This document shows, in pieces, positions 25,090-33,991 of a stretch of DNA of 46,063 nucleotides. Made by a program: the position numbers and the translations under genes. The notes beneath the pieces were generated by a model. It was not told the origin of the DNA. It saw only the letters and a program-made list of their open reading frames with translations, and did no database searches. Positions within the stretch are counted from its first letter, which is position 1. Every line of letters starts with the position of its first letter. Origin of the DNA: Bacillus sp. MM2020_4 (lineage in GTDB: Bacteria > Bacillota > Bacilli > Bacillales > Cytobacillaceae); assembly GCF_011250555.1 (NCBI RefSeq), contig NZ_JAANMZ010000039.1:1-46063 (forward strand). The letters run 5' to 3'.

Positions 25090-26385
25090 TTATAATATTT
25101 GAGTTGCTTGAGTTAACTTTTCAGCCGATTTTTTTACATTTGTCGTGGCATCCCCAATTCCCTCAATAACCTTGACCAGTCCCTCTATTTGTAGATTCAT
25201 AGAACTTAGATTTGATTCATTCGTTTCGATGGAAGCTCGTATCGCTTGGAAAGTTGTGTTCGTCGAATTCGATGCATCCGCACCAGATTTAACCGCAGCT
25301 TCTACACGTTTTAGTACAGTAGTTACCTCATCTGTATACGTTTGCGATGAGTCTACAAGCTTCTGAATAACTCCAATCGAATCTTTGGCTCTCTCTGCAA
25401 GTTTCTTAACCTCTTTAGCGATAACTGAAAATCCTCTGCCATGCTCCCCAGCTCTTGCGGCTTCAATTGCCGAATTCAAGGCCAAGAGATTTGTTTGATT
25501 GGCAATTGCATGAACCATCTGAACCACTTCGGTTATCTTTTGGGATGAACTTTCTAACAGCTTAACCGTGTGCCTCATAATTTGCGTGTCCATCTCAACT
25601 GTATTCATTTGTTCTAGGAGTGTGTGAACGACATTCTCCCCTTCTCTAACTTGAGATTGAATCTCTTTGGCTTGTTCGTAACTTCCTTCGACTAAAAAGT
25701 TGACATCTCTGCTGTTTGAGATAAGATTTTCCACTGAAGCATGGGTTTGTTCTGATACAGCTACCAACCCTTCACTAACTTCCAAGATCTTATTCTGTAA
25801 ATCCTTTTGACCTTCCGCAAATATTTCTTGAATCTTTTGTTCTGTCTCTTGGTTATAAGCTTCTAAAACTAATTGCTGTTCAAGGCTAAGTAATTTCATT
25901 ATCGATGCCCAAATCAAACGGAACTCATCACGATCTGTCACTTCATTTATCATAACTTGAAAAAGCTCATATTGAAGATTCTGAAATGCCCCCATATACC
26001 AGGCTGGTTTTAGGCCAATATGATAATGGATTTTCGCCACTCTTATTCGCTTTTCAAAAAATTCATGGTTAAGTCTTCCTTCAAACAACTCGATTAAATG
26101 TACACGTAGTGTTTGACGCAATCGATTGACGGTACTATGGGATTCAATGATTTCCCTTAGTTCTTGAACTTGCAGCACAGTCTTATAAAATTCTTCAACT
26201 AACTCTTCAATATGTAATTCTACAATAGGTTGAACACATATAACGTGGCTAAGATGTTCCTCGTTTAGCTGAATCATGTTGAGTTTTTCTTTAATCTTGG
26301 GGTCTGACACATTGATTATTCCCTTTTTTGACGAGGTACCTAACCACTTAAGATTTTTGCTAATTTTTATATGTTGCTGGAACAT
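25090..26385 (-). CDS. hemAT: HemAT globin-coupled aerotaxis receptor
   Basis: A 431-residue soluble heme sensor for oxygen taxis. The N-terminal globin domain (about residues 30-185) carries the proximal heme ligand H120 in VAKIHYHIGLKPAWY. The C-terminal domain has the classic MCP hairpin tip: VQMVHAIANQTNLLALNSAI and ARAGEHGRGFSVIAKEVKKL. It binds CheW/CheA and needs no membrane helix. TGGAGGAAAG precedes the ATG. Single gene in an oxygen- and NO-related neighbourhood. Confidence 0.92.
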   Translation of the reverse strand: MFQQHIKISKNLKWLGTSSKKGIINVSDPKIKEKLNMIQLNEEHLSHVICVQPIVELHIEELVEEFYKTVLQVQELREIIESHSTVNRLRQTLRVHLIELFEGRLNHEFFEKRIRVAKIHYHIGLKPAWYMGAFQNLQYELFQVMINEVTDRDEFRLIWASIMKLLSLEQQLVLEAYNQETEQKIQEIFAEGQKDLQNKILEVSEGLVAVSEQTHASVENLISNSRDVNFLVEGSYEQAKEIQSQVREGENVVHTLLEQMNTVEMDTQIMRHTVKLLESSSQKITEVVQMVHAIANQTNLLALNSAIEAARAGEHGRGFSVIAKEVKKLAERAKDSIGVIQKLVDSSQTYTDEVTTVLKRVEAAVKSGADASNSTNTTFQAIRASIETNESNLSSMNLQIEGLVKVIEGIGDATTNVKKSAEKLTQATQIL

Positions 26386-26582
26386 TTACTTTCCTCCATC
26401 TAGCTAAAAATTCTTTAAAATTTCTCTATAGTGGGAATCTTTTTTTAAAATAGATGTGAACATTTTACTATGTTGCTAAGGAAAATGATATATAAATTTT
26501 TATAATAAATGATGAATACTAAGTTAAAGGTTTTATGAAAAGAATCTTGTTACGTCCGTAAGGAAAACTTATCTTATTATAA

Positions 26583-26611
26583 TAAAAAAGCCTCTTCCTC
26601 AAGAAGAAGCT
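26583..26611 (-). terminator. Terminator of the two-component operon
   Basis: AGCCTCTTC (26589-26597) pairs with GAAGAAGCT (26603-26611), one G.U pair, followed by TTTTTTATT on the minus strand. Confidence 0.8.
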
Positions 26612-26677
26612 TCCTATTATGTTCTTAGCCTAGCACTGGAACCACCGCCATCTTAATAAGGTCACTTGCAATGGTAA

Positions 26678-28138
26678 TTAAAGTTCCAGCAGTGATATTC
26701 TTTTTAAACTGAAACTAAAGATAGAGCCTTGATTTGGCGTACTTTCCGCCCAAACTTTTCCATCTAAACGGTCCATTATTTCTTTGACTAAGGATAACCC
26801 CAAACCCGCCCCTTCTTTCGAAGACGGACTAACGGAATTAATTTTATAAAATCTTTTCCAAACCTGTGGAAGTTCACCGGGTGGAATCCCAACCCCTGTA
26901 TCGATGACATGCACATGGACTTCATCTTCGTGGATTACGACCTTTACGGTAATTTCCCCACCCTCAGGCGTAAAACGGATTGCGTTCGTGATGTAGTTAA
27001 TCAGAACTTGTTCAATTAAGTCCTCGTCCCCCAAAACGGCAGGTACATATTCCGGCACAGCCGACCTTAAAGAAAGTGCACGATCCTCGGCTAACGATTC
27101 AAGATTGATGACGATGCGGTCGATCATTTCGGAAAGATGTAATTCCTTTTTATGAAACTTCATTTGCCCTGATTCCATTTTTGATAAATCTAGGAGACCA
27201 TTGACCAATCTTTGCAGTCTCAGGGTCTCTTTTAGCGTAATTCTAAGGTATCGATTTTCTTGTTCTTCGCTGGTTACCATACCATCCAATAGGGCTTCAA
27301 GGTATCCGCGGACTGATGTCAAAGGGGTTCGAAGTTCATGAGAGGCATTTGCGACAAATTCTCTTTGCATTCTTTCCATTGCCGCCATTTTATTCTTCTC
27401 ATGTTCCAGATCCCTTAGTGATGTATCAAGCGTCCTCATCATCTTATTGAAGGTTCCAGCTAATATCCCTATTTCATCGGATGAATGTACTTTGGCTTGT
27501 TTTGTAAAATTCCCATTGATCATTTCCAACGAGCTTTTCGTTATTTCCTTTATAGGTTTGGTAATCGACTGAGAGATAAAAAAACTTACAACCGCTACGA
27601 TGACAATCGAAATAATTCCGGCAAACATCACGATTTGCAATGTCTGAATTATACTATCTGTAATCTCAGAAAGGGGATTACAGACAAAAACAGCTCCCGC
27701 CACTTGACTCCCCGCATAGATCGGTACGGCGACTGTAAGGACAGGACCCTCAACATATTTTACCGTCCCTTGATTCGCAACAACTTCCCCTTTAAGTGCC
27801 CGCTCTAATTGATTCGTTCTCGGGTGTAAATGATTGAAATTCTTCTGTCCCTCCAAGCCGTTAATCAGTTTTCCGTCCTTATTCACGATCCACATTTGTG
27901 AGCTATTTATTTTATTATAATAATGGATAATTTCATTACTTCGTGTAAAGTCTTGATTCATGATATATGGACTTATACTACCGGCCATTTTCTCACCTTG
28001 GGCAATCATTTGCTGTTCTTTTACACCAAAATAATAGCTTTTAAAAAAAAGGTAGAAAAAAAAGCTAACGACGACAATGCTAAGAAGAGTCACAATTACA
28101 TAGGTTTTCAGAAGCTTACTAAAGAGGCTTTTCTTCAT
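26678..28138 (-). CDS. Two-component sensor histidine kinase with Cache-like sensor
   Basis: A 486-residue kinase. One N-terminal helix, a large extracytoplasmic domain (about residues 35-170, with MWIVNKDGKLINGLEG and VAVPIYAGSQVAGAVFV typical of dCache/Cache folds), a second helix, a HAMP domain, then HisKA with the phosphorylated His in FVANASHELRTPLT and a HATPase_c with N, G1 (DTGVGIP) and G2 (GAGLGLSL) boxes. ATG 28138 has GAGGTGG and overlaps the upstream regulator by 20 nt. This is ResE/WalK/PhoR-like architecture, but the ligand is unknown. Confidence 0.9.
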   Translation of the reverse strand: MKKSLFSKLLKTYVIVTLLSIVVVSFFFYLFFKSYYFGVKEQQMIAQGEKMAGSISPYIMNQDFTRSNEIIHYYNKINSSQMWIVNKDGKLINGLEGQKNFNHLHPRTNQLERALKGEVVANQGTVKYVEGPVLTVAVPIYAGSQVAGAVFVCNPLSEITDSIIQTLQIVMFAGIISIVIVAVVSFFISQSITKPIKEITKSSLEMINGNFTKQAKVHSSDEIGILAGTFNKMMRTLDTSLRDLEHEKNKMAAMERMQREFVANASHELRTPLTSVRGYLEALLDGMVTSEEQENRYLRITLKETLRLQRLVNGLLDLSKMESGQMKFHKKELHLSEMIDRIVINLESLAEDRALSLRSAVPEYVPAVLGDEDLIEQVLINYITNAIRFTPEGGEITVKVVIHEDEVHVHVIDTGVGIPPGELPQVWKRFYKINSVSPSSKEGAGLGLSLVKEIMDRLDGKVWAESTPNQGSIFSFSLKRISLLEL

Positions 28139-28823
28139 TACGTACCACCTCAAATTTATAGCCCACTCCCCATACCGTTTGCAGATACGTATAAGGCTGT
28201 CCACTCTCAATCTTTCGCCGCAGCCGTTTCATATGGGTATCAACTGTGCGAGAATCCCCAAGATACGCATATCCCCAAACTTTATCCAACAAATGTTCTC
28301 GAATAAATACTTTGCCAGGATGGCTAGCAAGGAGCCATAACAGTTCTACTTCTTTAGGCGTGCTTACGATTTTTGCTCCATCTACGACAATTTCATACTT
28401 TTCCATATCAATCACAAGGTTGGGAAATTCCAGTCGATTGTTAGCCTGTTCATCTGGTTGCGACCTTCGCAAAATGGCCTTAATTCTAGCGACAACTTCT
28501 CCCGGAGAGAACGGTTTCGTGACATAGTCATCTCCTCCAATTGTTAATCCAAGGATTTTATCGGACTCTTCTCCCTTTGCAGAAAGCATCATAATCGGTG
28601 TATTCATCGTCAGCCTTAGTTCCTTTGCTACTTGCCAGCCATCTTTAAAGGGAAGCATGATATCAAGGATGATTAAATCCGGCTTAAAATGATGGGCCAG
28701 TGTCAATGCGCTCACACCATCCGCTGCTGTCTGTACTTCAAAATCTTCTGCCTTTAAGTACAATTCAAGTAAATCGGATACATTTTCCTCATCATCTACC
28801 ACCAGAATCCTTTTTTTATCCAT
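28119..28823 (-). CDS. OmpR-family response regulator
   Basis: A 234-residue regulator: receiver domain with D9-D11 acidic pocket, phosphorylated D54 (LIILDIMLP) and K104-type lysine (VTKPFSPG), then a winged-helix DNA-binding domain (LLWLLASHPGKVF, TVDTHMKRLRRKI). Translationally overlaps the kinase gene. ATG 28823, after GGAGGGAA, is chosen over an in-frame upstream ATG. The DUF6448 gene lies upstream, with a terminator between. Confidence 0.92.
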   Translation of the reverse strand: MDKKRILVVDDEENVSDLLELYLKAEDFEVQTAADGVSALTLAHHFKPDLIILDIMLPFKDGWQVAKELRLTMNTPIMMLSAKGEESDKILGLTIGGDDYVTKPFSPGEVVARIKAILRRSQPDEQANNRLEFPNLVIDMEKYEIVVDGAKIVSTPKEVELLWLLASHPGKVFIREHLLDKVWGYAYLGDSRTVDTHMKRLRRKIESGQPYTYLQTVWGVGYKFEVVRNEEKPL

Positions 28824-28864
28824 TGGAATTCCCTCCATTTTAGATGTAACTTAGCATTGTTCAG

Positions 28865-28894
28865 AAAAAAAGTACTTGATTTGTATCAAGTACT
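28865..28894 (-). terminator. Terminator after the DUF6448 gene
   Basis: AGTACTTGAT (28871-28880) and ATCAAGTACT (28885-28894) form a perfect 10-bp stem with a TTGT loop; on the minus strand TTTTTTT follows. The stem also contains TTGAT-N4-ATCAA by chance. Confidence 0.85.
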
Positions 28895-28906
28895 AGGGGT
28901 ATTTCC

Positions 28907-29680
28907 TTATTTTGAATGCTCCCGATGATAGGCAATAGCAAAGATTAGCGTTGTCACAAAGAGGATGGCTGCGACACTCCATGGGATTAACGGTAAAGTA
29001 CCAGCTCCCTTTTGGCTGTCTTCCTCGTGGATTTGTTTACTTACATCTGCACTAGCGTGTTGATCGCCTGCATGTGCATCCTCTTTGCTCTGTTCAGTAT
29101 GACCGGTTTCATGCCCCTCTTCTTCCCCTTCAGCAAAATGGAAGAAGCTCACGTAAGATTCAATATATTCTCTTCCGGCCGATACATTATTAACATCATA
29201 ATCTTTTAAAGAAAGGACTTTATCCAAGCGCTCTTGAAGTTCAGGGAGCTGATCTTGAGGGACAAGTTTTTCTAAAGGCGATAAATTCCCGACTTCAATA
29301 CTCTTGTCCGCAGCGGCTACCTTTTCATCAATCGGAGTACCATGGGGTTTTACACCCGTATACGCCGCACCCTCTCCCGCCCGATGAATTCTGATTAGAT
29401 TCTCAAATAAGTACTGATCGGCGACCTCTTGGGCTTCAGGGCTTGCATTTCTCACTTTCATTGTAAGCGCAAAGATCTGGGACATTTCTTTTTCATCCTC
29501 TGGCTGGACCCACTTTAAAATATAGCTGGGATTATTCGATTCCAGTGCTTTATGTGCGTCTCCCACCACAGGCCCATCCATCGTATCGCAATGCGCACTA
29601 GCCATTGTCGGCACGATGGCTAAAATAACTAAAGCCATTAGCAGCGCCCCTATAAATTTTGACCTTTTGACCCTTTTCAT
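28907..29680 (-). CDS. Secreted membrane-anchored DUF6448 protein
   Basis: A 257-residue exported protein. The signal peptide ends MASA|HCDTMDGPVVG, and AHCDTMDGPV and YILKWVQPEDE are the DUF6448 hallmarks. A His- and Glu-rich region (about residues 185-215, HETGHTEQSKEDAHAGDQH) precedes a C-terminal helix and basic tail, which anchors it on the outside. His-rich tails suggest metal binding. Family function is unknown. GAGGAGGC precedes the ATG. The two-component pair downstream on the same strand may respond to the same signal. Confidence 0.8.
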   Translation of the reverse strand: MKRVKRSKFIGALLMALVILAIVPTMASAHCDTMDGPVVGDAHKALESNNPSYILKWVQPEDEKEMSQIFALTMKVRNASPEAQEVADQYLFENLIRIHRAGEGAAYTGVKPHGTPIDEKVAAADKSIEVGNLSPLEKLVPQDQLPELQERLDKVLSLKDYDVNNVSAGREYIESYVSFFHFAEGEEEGHETGHTEQSKEDAHAGDQHASADVSKQIHEEDSQKGAGTLPLIPWSVAAILFVTTLIFAIAYHREHSK

Positions 29681-29852
29681 CTATATTGCCTCCTCATAAA
29701 ATATTACCCAAGTCCATTTTTAGCTTGCTTGAGTATATTTTTATAATAGAAAGCAAATTTGTCCTTCATAGGGACTATTTGTGAACTTTTTCGTCCAAGG
29801 TGTCTAAAGAAAAGTGCCTTTTTGTGCATTTTTTTTCTAGGAAAAATATATG

Positions 29853-29907
29853 TTGACAACATCATCCTACAAGTGTAGTCTGAAGTTCAGATTACACTTG
29901 TAGGATG
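29853..29907 (+). promoter_or_regulatory. Promoter with double BlaI-type operator
   Basis: TTGACA (29853-29858), a 17-nt spacer and TAGTCT (29876-29881). The -10 region is overlapped by two TACA-N2-TGTA dyads: TACAAGTGTA (29868-29877) and TACACTTGTA (29893-29902). These form the arms of a 15-bp exact inverted repeat (29863-29877/29893-29907). BlaI/MecI operators have this TACA/TGTA form, so autorepression by the next gene is likely. Confidence 0.8.
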
Positions 29908-29917
29908 GTGAAGTAAG

Positions 29918-30298
29918 ATGAAGAAAGCGGATTGCAAAATATCTGATGCAGAGTGGATCGTCATGAAGGTTCTATGGGAGGAAGCTCCATTAACATCTGC
30001 GAAGATTATAGAGGCAGTTAGTTCTATCAAGACATGGAGCCCGAAAACCATTCATTCCTTAATAAGCAGACTGGTAAAAAAAGGAGCATTAGGTGTGAAT
30101 AAGGAGATGCCTCAGTATGAGTTTTATCCATTGGTGGATAAAAGAGACTGCATACTGGAAGAAACAAGGTCGTTTATCCAAAAGGTATACGATGGTTCTC
30201 TCCACCTTATGCTCGCCAATTTTATTAAGGATGAGAAGATTTCTGAAAAGGAATTAGAAGAACTTCAAAGATTGCTTGATGAAAAAATTAACGAGTAA
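29918..30298 (+). CDS. BlaI/MecI-family repressor
   Basis: A 126-residue BlaI-type winged-helix repressor: DAEWIVMKVLWEEAP at the start, SPKTIHSLISRLVKKGAL as recognition helix and wing, and a C-terminal helical dimer region ending LEELQRLLDEK. In BlaI the partner BlaR1 cuts the linker near the HTH to lift repression. It is directly behind the operator and 17 nt before the BlaR1-like gene. No beta-lactamase or PBP2a gene is in the window. Confidence 0.9.
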   Translation: MKKADCKISDAEWIVMKVLWEEAPLTSAKIIEAVSSIKTWSPKTIHSLISRLVKKGALGVNKEMPQYEFYPLVDKRDCILEETRSFIQKVYDGSLHLMLANFIKDEKISEKELEELQRLLDEKINE

Positions 30299-30315
30299 AA
30301 GGCAGGTATTGATGC

Positions 30316-32100
30316 ATGGTTTTATCTGCAGTATTTAAAGAAGTCTTATTACTGTCACTTATGGGTAGTATTTTAGCTTTAGGAATACTTGCTATTAAGG
30401 CTATTTTTAGACAAAGGCTTAGCGCAAGGCTTCATTATTATATATGGATTATGCTTGTCCTTAGGCTAATACTGCCAATAGGCATTCAAAGTCATATAAG
30501 CTTGCTGAATTTTATTCCAAATGAGCAGAAGAACCTTGATACTCATCTTATAGCAGAGCAATATATTCCTAACATACTATCAACCAGTACGATTAAAACC
30601 GAAAATGCACCGTCTAAAGAAGACAGCAAGGCATTAGCTGACCCAGGTATTAAAGGAGCTATTTTTAATTATGATACGGCAGCAATACTGTGGATAATAG
30701 GTGTTTCATCAGCTTTACTGTATATGCTATGCGTAAATATTTTGATGATAGCTAAATTGAAAAAGTGTTCAATCTGTCATAAAGAAGACGTAATTGAAAT
30801 TCTTGAAGCAGAAAAATCAAGGCTTAACATAAATTCGAAGGTAAAAATTATTTATAGCAATTTCTCGAAATCACCTGCAGTTTACGGGATGATACGTCCT
30901 AAAATTTTAATTCCAGAGGACCTTATAGACAAATTAACCCCGGAAGAGTTTAGGTTTGTGTTCAGCCATGAATTAACTCATATTAAGAACCAGGATTTAG
31001 CGGTAAACACCTTGCTTATGTTTGTTAAAGCCATACATTGGTTCAATCCCTTAATCTGGTTTTCACTTAACCAGGTAAAACAAGATTGCGAAATCGCTTG
31101 TGATGCGGCTGTCCTCCAAACTTTAAAGACAGAAGAAGTCAAAAAATACGGTCAGACTATGATCAACATGCTTAGATTATTCTCTGAAAAAAAGACCATT
31201 ACTGGGACATTAGGATATGCAAGTAAATACAATAAGAGGCGAATTATTATGATTACAGGATTTAAAAAAAGTTCGGCATTATGTGCCGCTTTAGCTGTAT
31301 TTCTTACAATTATGGTAGGTTGCTCAAGCACCATTAAACAAGAAAGTTCAGAGGTTAGCCCAAATAATAACAGCAGCACAAATACTTCTACTTCATCAGT
31401 GGATAAAACAACTCAAGATGAATCATCACAAAGCAATTCAGAACAAGACAATACAAGCCAAGCATCACAAAGCAATGCAGAGCAAGATAATACAAGCCAA
31501 GCATCACAAAGCAATGTAAAACAAGATAATACAAGCCAAGCATCACAAAGCAATGCAGGACAAGACAATACAAGCCATGCCCCAGCATCGAATGACAATT
31601 CCGCTGCTTCATCATCTAATGAGGGTATTCAGCGACAGCTTCTCTCTACTATCATGCAATTGGCAAAGCAAGGGAAAATCATAAATTCGGAGTTTCCTGT
31701 TAAAACTACTGTTATAGAAGACGCAGAGAAAAAGCTAGGAGAGCCGGATAAGGTTGATTGGGTGCCTAGTGCTAAAGGGAATTATGCTGTATTTTCGAAA
31801 CACAATGTGGTATTTGGTTTCAACAAAGGGGAGCGTATTTTTGAGGCGAGATCCTTTGATAAGAAATTAAATGAATTATCACTTTCTATGGTGAAGAAAG
31901 TATATGGAACTCCGGCATATGATGTAAAGAGTAATGGTGAGGAAATTATAGGATATATTGCAAGTTCGGAATACAAGATCTTGTTAGTATTTCCTCAGCC
32001 TTCGAATAGCCATCAGAACCCGGTAATGGACCACTATTCCGTACTTTACCCTAAGGGGACCTTTAATAATATGTCAAACGATCCGGGAAGACAATGGTGA
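30316..32100 (+). CDS. BlaR1-like M56 metalloprotease with a DUF4309-type sensor domain
   Basis: A 594-residue sensor protease. Three N-terminal helices, then an M56 zinc protease domain with H218-E-L-T-H222 and EIACDAAVL as third zinc ligand region; a fourth helix follows (about residues 316-334). The outside part has a Ser/Asn/Gln-rich linker with four 13-residue repeats (31426-31581) and then a domain at about 440-585 that resembles DUF4309 (LAKQGKI, GEPDKVDWV, YGTPAYD, NPVMDHYSVL). BlaR1 normally ends in a penicillin-binding-like domain, which is missing here. It should sense another ligand. Confidence 0.82.
   Translation: MVLSAVFKEVLLLSLMGSILALGILAIKAIFRQRLSARLHYYIWIMLVLRLILPIGIQSHISLLNFIPNEQKNLDTHLIAEQYIPNILSTSTIKTENAPSKEDSKALADPGIKGAIFNYDTAAILWIIGVSSALLYMLCVNILMIAKLKKCSICHKEDVIEILEAEKSRLNINSKVKIIYSNFSKSPAVYGMIRPKILIPEDLIDKLTPEEFRFVFSHELTHIKNQDLAVNTLLMFVKAIHWFNPLIWFSLNQVKQDCEIACDAAVLQTLKTEEVKKYGQTMINMLRLFSEKKTITGTLGYASKYNKRRIIMITGFKKSSALCAALAVFLTIMVGCSSTIKQESSEVSPNNNSSTNTSTSSVDKTTQDESSQSNSEQDNTSQASQSNAEQDNTSQASQSNVKQDNTSQASQSNAGQDNTSHAPASNDNSAASSSNEGIQRQLLSTIMQLAKQGKIINSEFPVKTTVIEDAEKKLGEPDKVDWVPSAKGNYAVFSKHNVVFGFNKGERIFEARSFDKKLNELSLSMVKKVYGTPAYDVKSNGEEIIGYIASSEYKILLVFPQPSNSHQNPVMDHYSVLYPKGTFNNMSNDPGRQW
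31426..31581 (+). repeat. Four 39-bp tandem repeats in the BlaR1-like linker
   Basis: Each unit encodes a 13-residue SQSNxxQDNTSQA-type repeat with small differences at two positions. It spaces the sensor domain from the membrane and can vary in copy number by slippage. Confidence 0.9.
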
Positions 32101-32122
32101 TAAAATATGAAACAAAAAAGGA

Positions 32123-32152
32123 TTGACTATTGAAAACGAGTTTCGTTATAAG
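32123..32152 (+). promoter_or_regulatory. Promoter ahead of an intergenic terminator
   Basis: TTGACT (32123-32128), an 18-nt spacer and TATAAG (32147-32152). The transcript would meet the terminator at 32184-32214 before reaching the glucosaminidase gene, so it makes either a short RNA or an attenuated leader. Confidence 0.45.
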
Positions 32153-32183
32153 GTGCAAACTTTATAATTGACGCTTAAATAGA

Positions 32184-32214
32184 GGATGAAATCATAATGG
32201 TTTCATCCTTTTTT
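32184..32214 (+). terminator. Terminator between the BlaR1-like and NagZ genes
   Basis: GGATGAAA (32184-32191) pairs with TTTCATCC (32201-32208), then six T residues. Confidence 0.85.
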
Positions 32215-32248
32215 ATGATAAAGACTAGGTTAGAAAGGGGAACTGGAA

Positions 32249-33991
32249 ATGAAAAGACAAAGGAATTCTCGGAATAAATTACTTGTTTTGACAATTCTAC
32301 TTCTACTGTTGGCCTTAATCATTGGAGCTTATTATGCAATAAAAGCAAATCATAGCGAACAAACGCCAGTGAAAGATCGCCCCATTATAACTAATCCTCC
32401 CGATAAGAATATAGTGGATTCGAACAAGGATCAGACCTCAAGTCTTAAGAGATTGGTAAAAGAAACGTTTGCCTTGTCTAAGGATGGTAAGGTTCCGAAC
32501 ATTTCCTTCATTTCCGGCAAAACAGAATGGAAGGAAGTAAATCAAGAGTGGGGAAAATCAGACCAAATTTCGGAGACTGCTAAAGGCAGGTATGAGGAGT
32601 ACGAAAGTCATCACGCTTCAATCGGCTATACCAATAATACTGTGATTGATATCCGATCTTATGATTCAGAACTACAAAATATTTCTTTAAATGAAATTAA
32701 GAAATATGGTGGAGAACCCGATGCCATTCGATACTATAAAGATTCAACTCATAACCAAATGATACTTGTCTATCATGCAACTACTTCTGCTGATTTATTG
32801 TGGGTTTTACCAATAAAAACAGAGCAGGAGCCAAATCCTAAAGTTGACCATATCTCACTCTTAACGCAGCTGGAAAAGGCACCCATTCAACAAGAAAATC
32901 AAACTATTTCAGAAGCCATTTCTAAAATGAGCTTAGAAGATAAAATTGGCCAAATGATTCTTGCTGGAATTTCCGGAACCACGATGGATACAAACACAAA
33001 AAAGTTACTAAGCCAATACCATGTCGGAGGAATTATTTTTTACAAAAATAATTTAGAAACTCCTGCACAAACCGTTCAGCTTATAAACCAACTGAAAAAG
33101 GGAAATAGTTCGAATCTACCGCTTTTTTTAGGCACTGACCAAGAGGGAGGAAGAGTAACAAGATTGCCAGGTGGTCTTGTAAACTTTCCTCCAAATACAC
33201 AGATTGGAAAGGTAAATAGTCCTCAGTTTTCTTATAAAGTTGGAACACTTTTAGGTCAGGAAGTAAATGAATTTGGTTTAAATCTCGATTTTGCTCCTGT
33301 TCTTGATATTAACAGCAATCCCAATAACCCCGTAATCGGTGATCGATCCTTTGGAGATAATCCGGAAGTAGTAAGTGAACTTGGGATTCAAACGATGAAA
33401 GGAATTCAATCGCAAAACATCATCTCTACCGTTAAGCATTTTCCCGGTCACGGAGATACGTCGGTTGATTCCCATCTGGAGCTCCCAATTGTAAATAAGA
33501 GTCTTGAAGAGCTTAAGAAACTAGAGTTAATTCCTTTTGAACGTGCGATTGATCGTGGAGCTGATGTTGTGATGGTTGCCCATATCTTATTGCCTCAATT
33601 AGATCAAACTAATCCAGCGTCCATGTCAAAAGCTGTCATGACGGATCTTCTTAGAAAACAACTTGGTTTCACGGGAGTCATCATAACGGACGATATGACA
33701 ATGGGGGCCATTACCGAACATTTTGATATTGGCAAAGCAGCGGTGGAATCAGTAAAGGCAGGAAGCGATATTATTTTAGTAGGGCATGACTATAATAATG
33801 TTGTGAAAATTGTTTCCTCTCTAAAAACTGCCGTTCAAAATGGGGAAATTTCAGTACAAAGAGTAAATGAAGGTATAGAAAGAATTATTCAACTAAAAAA
33901 GAAATATAACCTTAAAGATGCGACTGTAGAAAGTGCTAACATAAATGAACTAAATCGCTCCATCAATAGTCTTCTGGAGTCTATAAAATAG
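32249..33991 (+). CDS. nagZ: Anchored DUF4309-NagZ-type beta-N-acetylglucosaminidase (GH3)
   Basis: A 580-residue protein. One N-terminal signal-anchor helix (about residues 10-30), then a DUF4309-like domain (about 65-205: FALSKDGKVPNISF, YGGEPDAIRYY, NPKVDHISLL) and a GH3 domain (about 225-555). The GH3 signature KHFPGHGDTSVDSH holds the catalytic Asp/His dyad typical of NagZ; the Asp nucleophile is in IITDDMTMGA near 481. It removes N-acetylglucosamine from muropeptides outside the cell. AAAGGGG precedes the ATG. The DUF4309-like domain is shared with the BlaR1-like protein two genes upstream. Confidence 0.88.
   Translation: MKRQRNSRNKLLVLTILLLLLALIIGAYYAIKANHSEQTPVKDRPIITNPPDKNIVDSNKDQTSSLKRLVKETFALSKDGKVPNISFISGKTEWKEVNQEWGKSDQISETAKGRYEEYESHHASIGYTNNTVIDIRSYDSELQNISLNEIKKYGGEPDAIRYYKDSTHNQMILVYHATTSADLLWVLPIKTEQEPNPKVDHISLLTQLEKAPIQQENQTISEAISKMSLEDKIGQMILAGISGTTMDTNTKKLLSQYHVGGIIFYKNNLETPAQTVQLINQLKKGNSSNLPLFLGTDQEGGRVTRLPGGLVNFPPNTQIGKVNSPQFSYKVGTLLGQEVNEFGLNLDFAPVLDINSNPNNPVIGDRSFGDNPEVVSELGIQTMKGIQSQNIISTVKHFPGHGDTSVDSHLELPIVNKSLEELKKLELIPFERAIDRGADVVMVAHILLPQLDQTNPASMSKAVMTDLLRKQLGFTGVIITDDMTMGAITEHFDIGKAAVESVKAGSDIILVGHDYNNVVKIVSSLKTAVQNGEISVQRVNEGIERIIQLKKKYNLKDATVESANINELNRSINSLLESIK

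Noticed and set aside
28871..28894. A perfect TTGAT-N4-ATCAA FNR match before the response-regulator gene
   Set aside because: It is the stem of a strong terminator for the DUF6448 gene, so symmetry is explained; no good -10 lies at the right distance.
31388..31615. Repetitive minus-strand frames over the BlaR1-like linker
   Set aside because: Mirror of the 39-bp repeats; the plus strand is the coding one.
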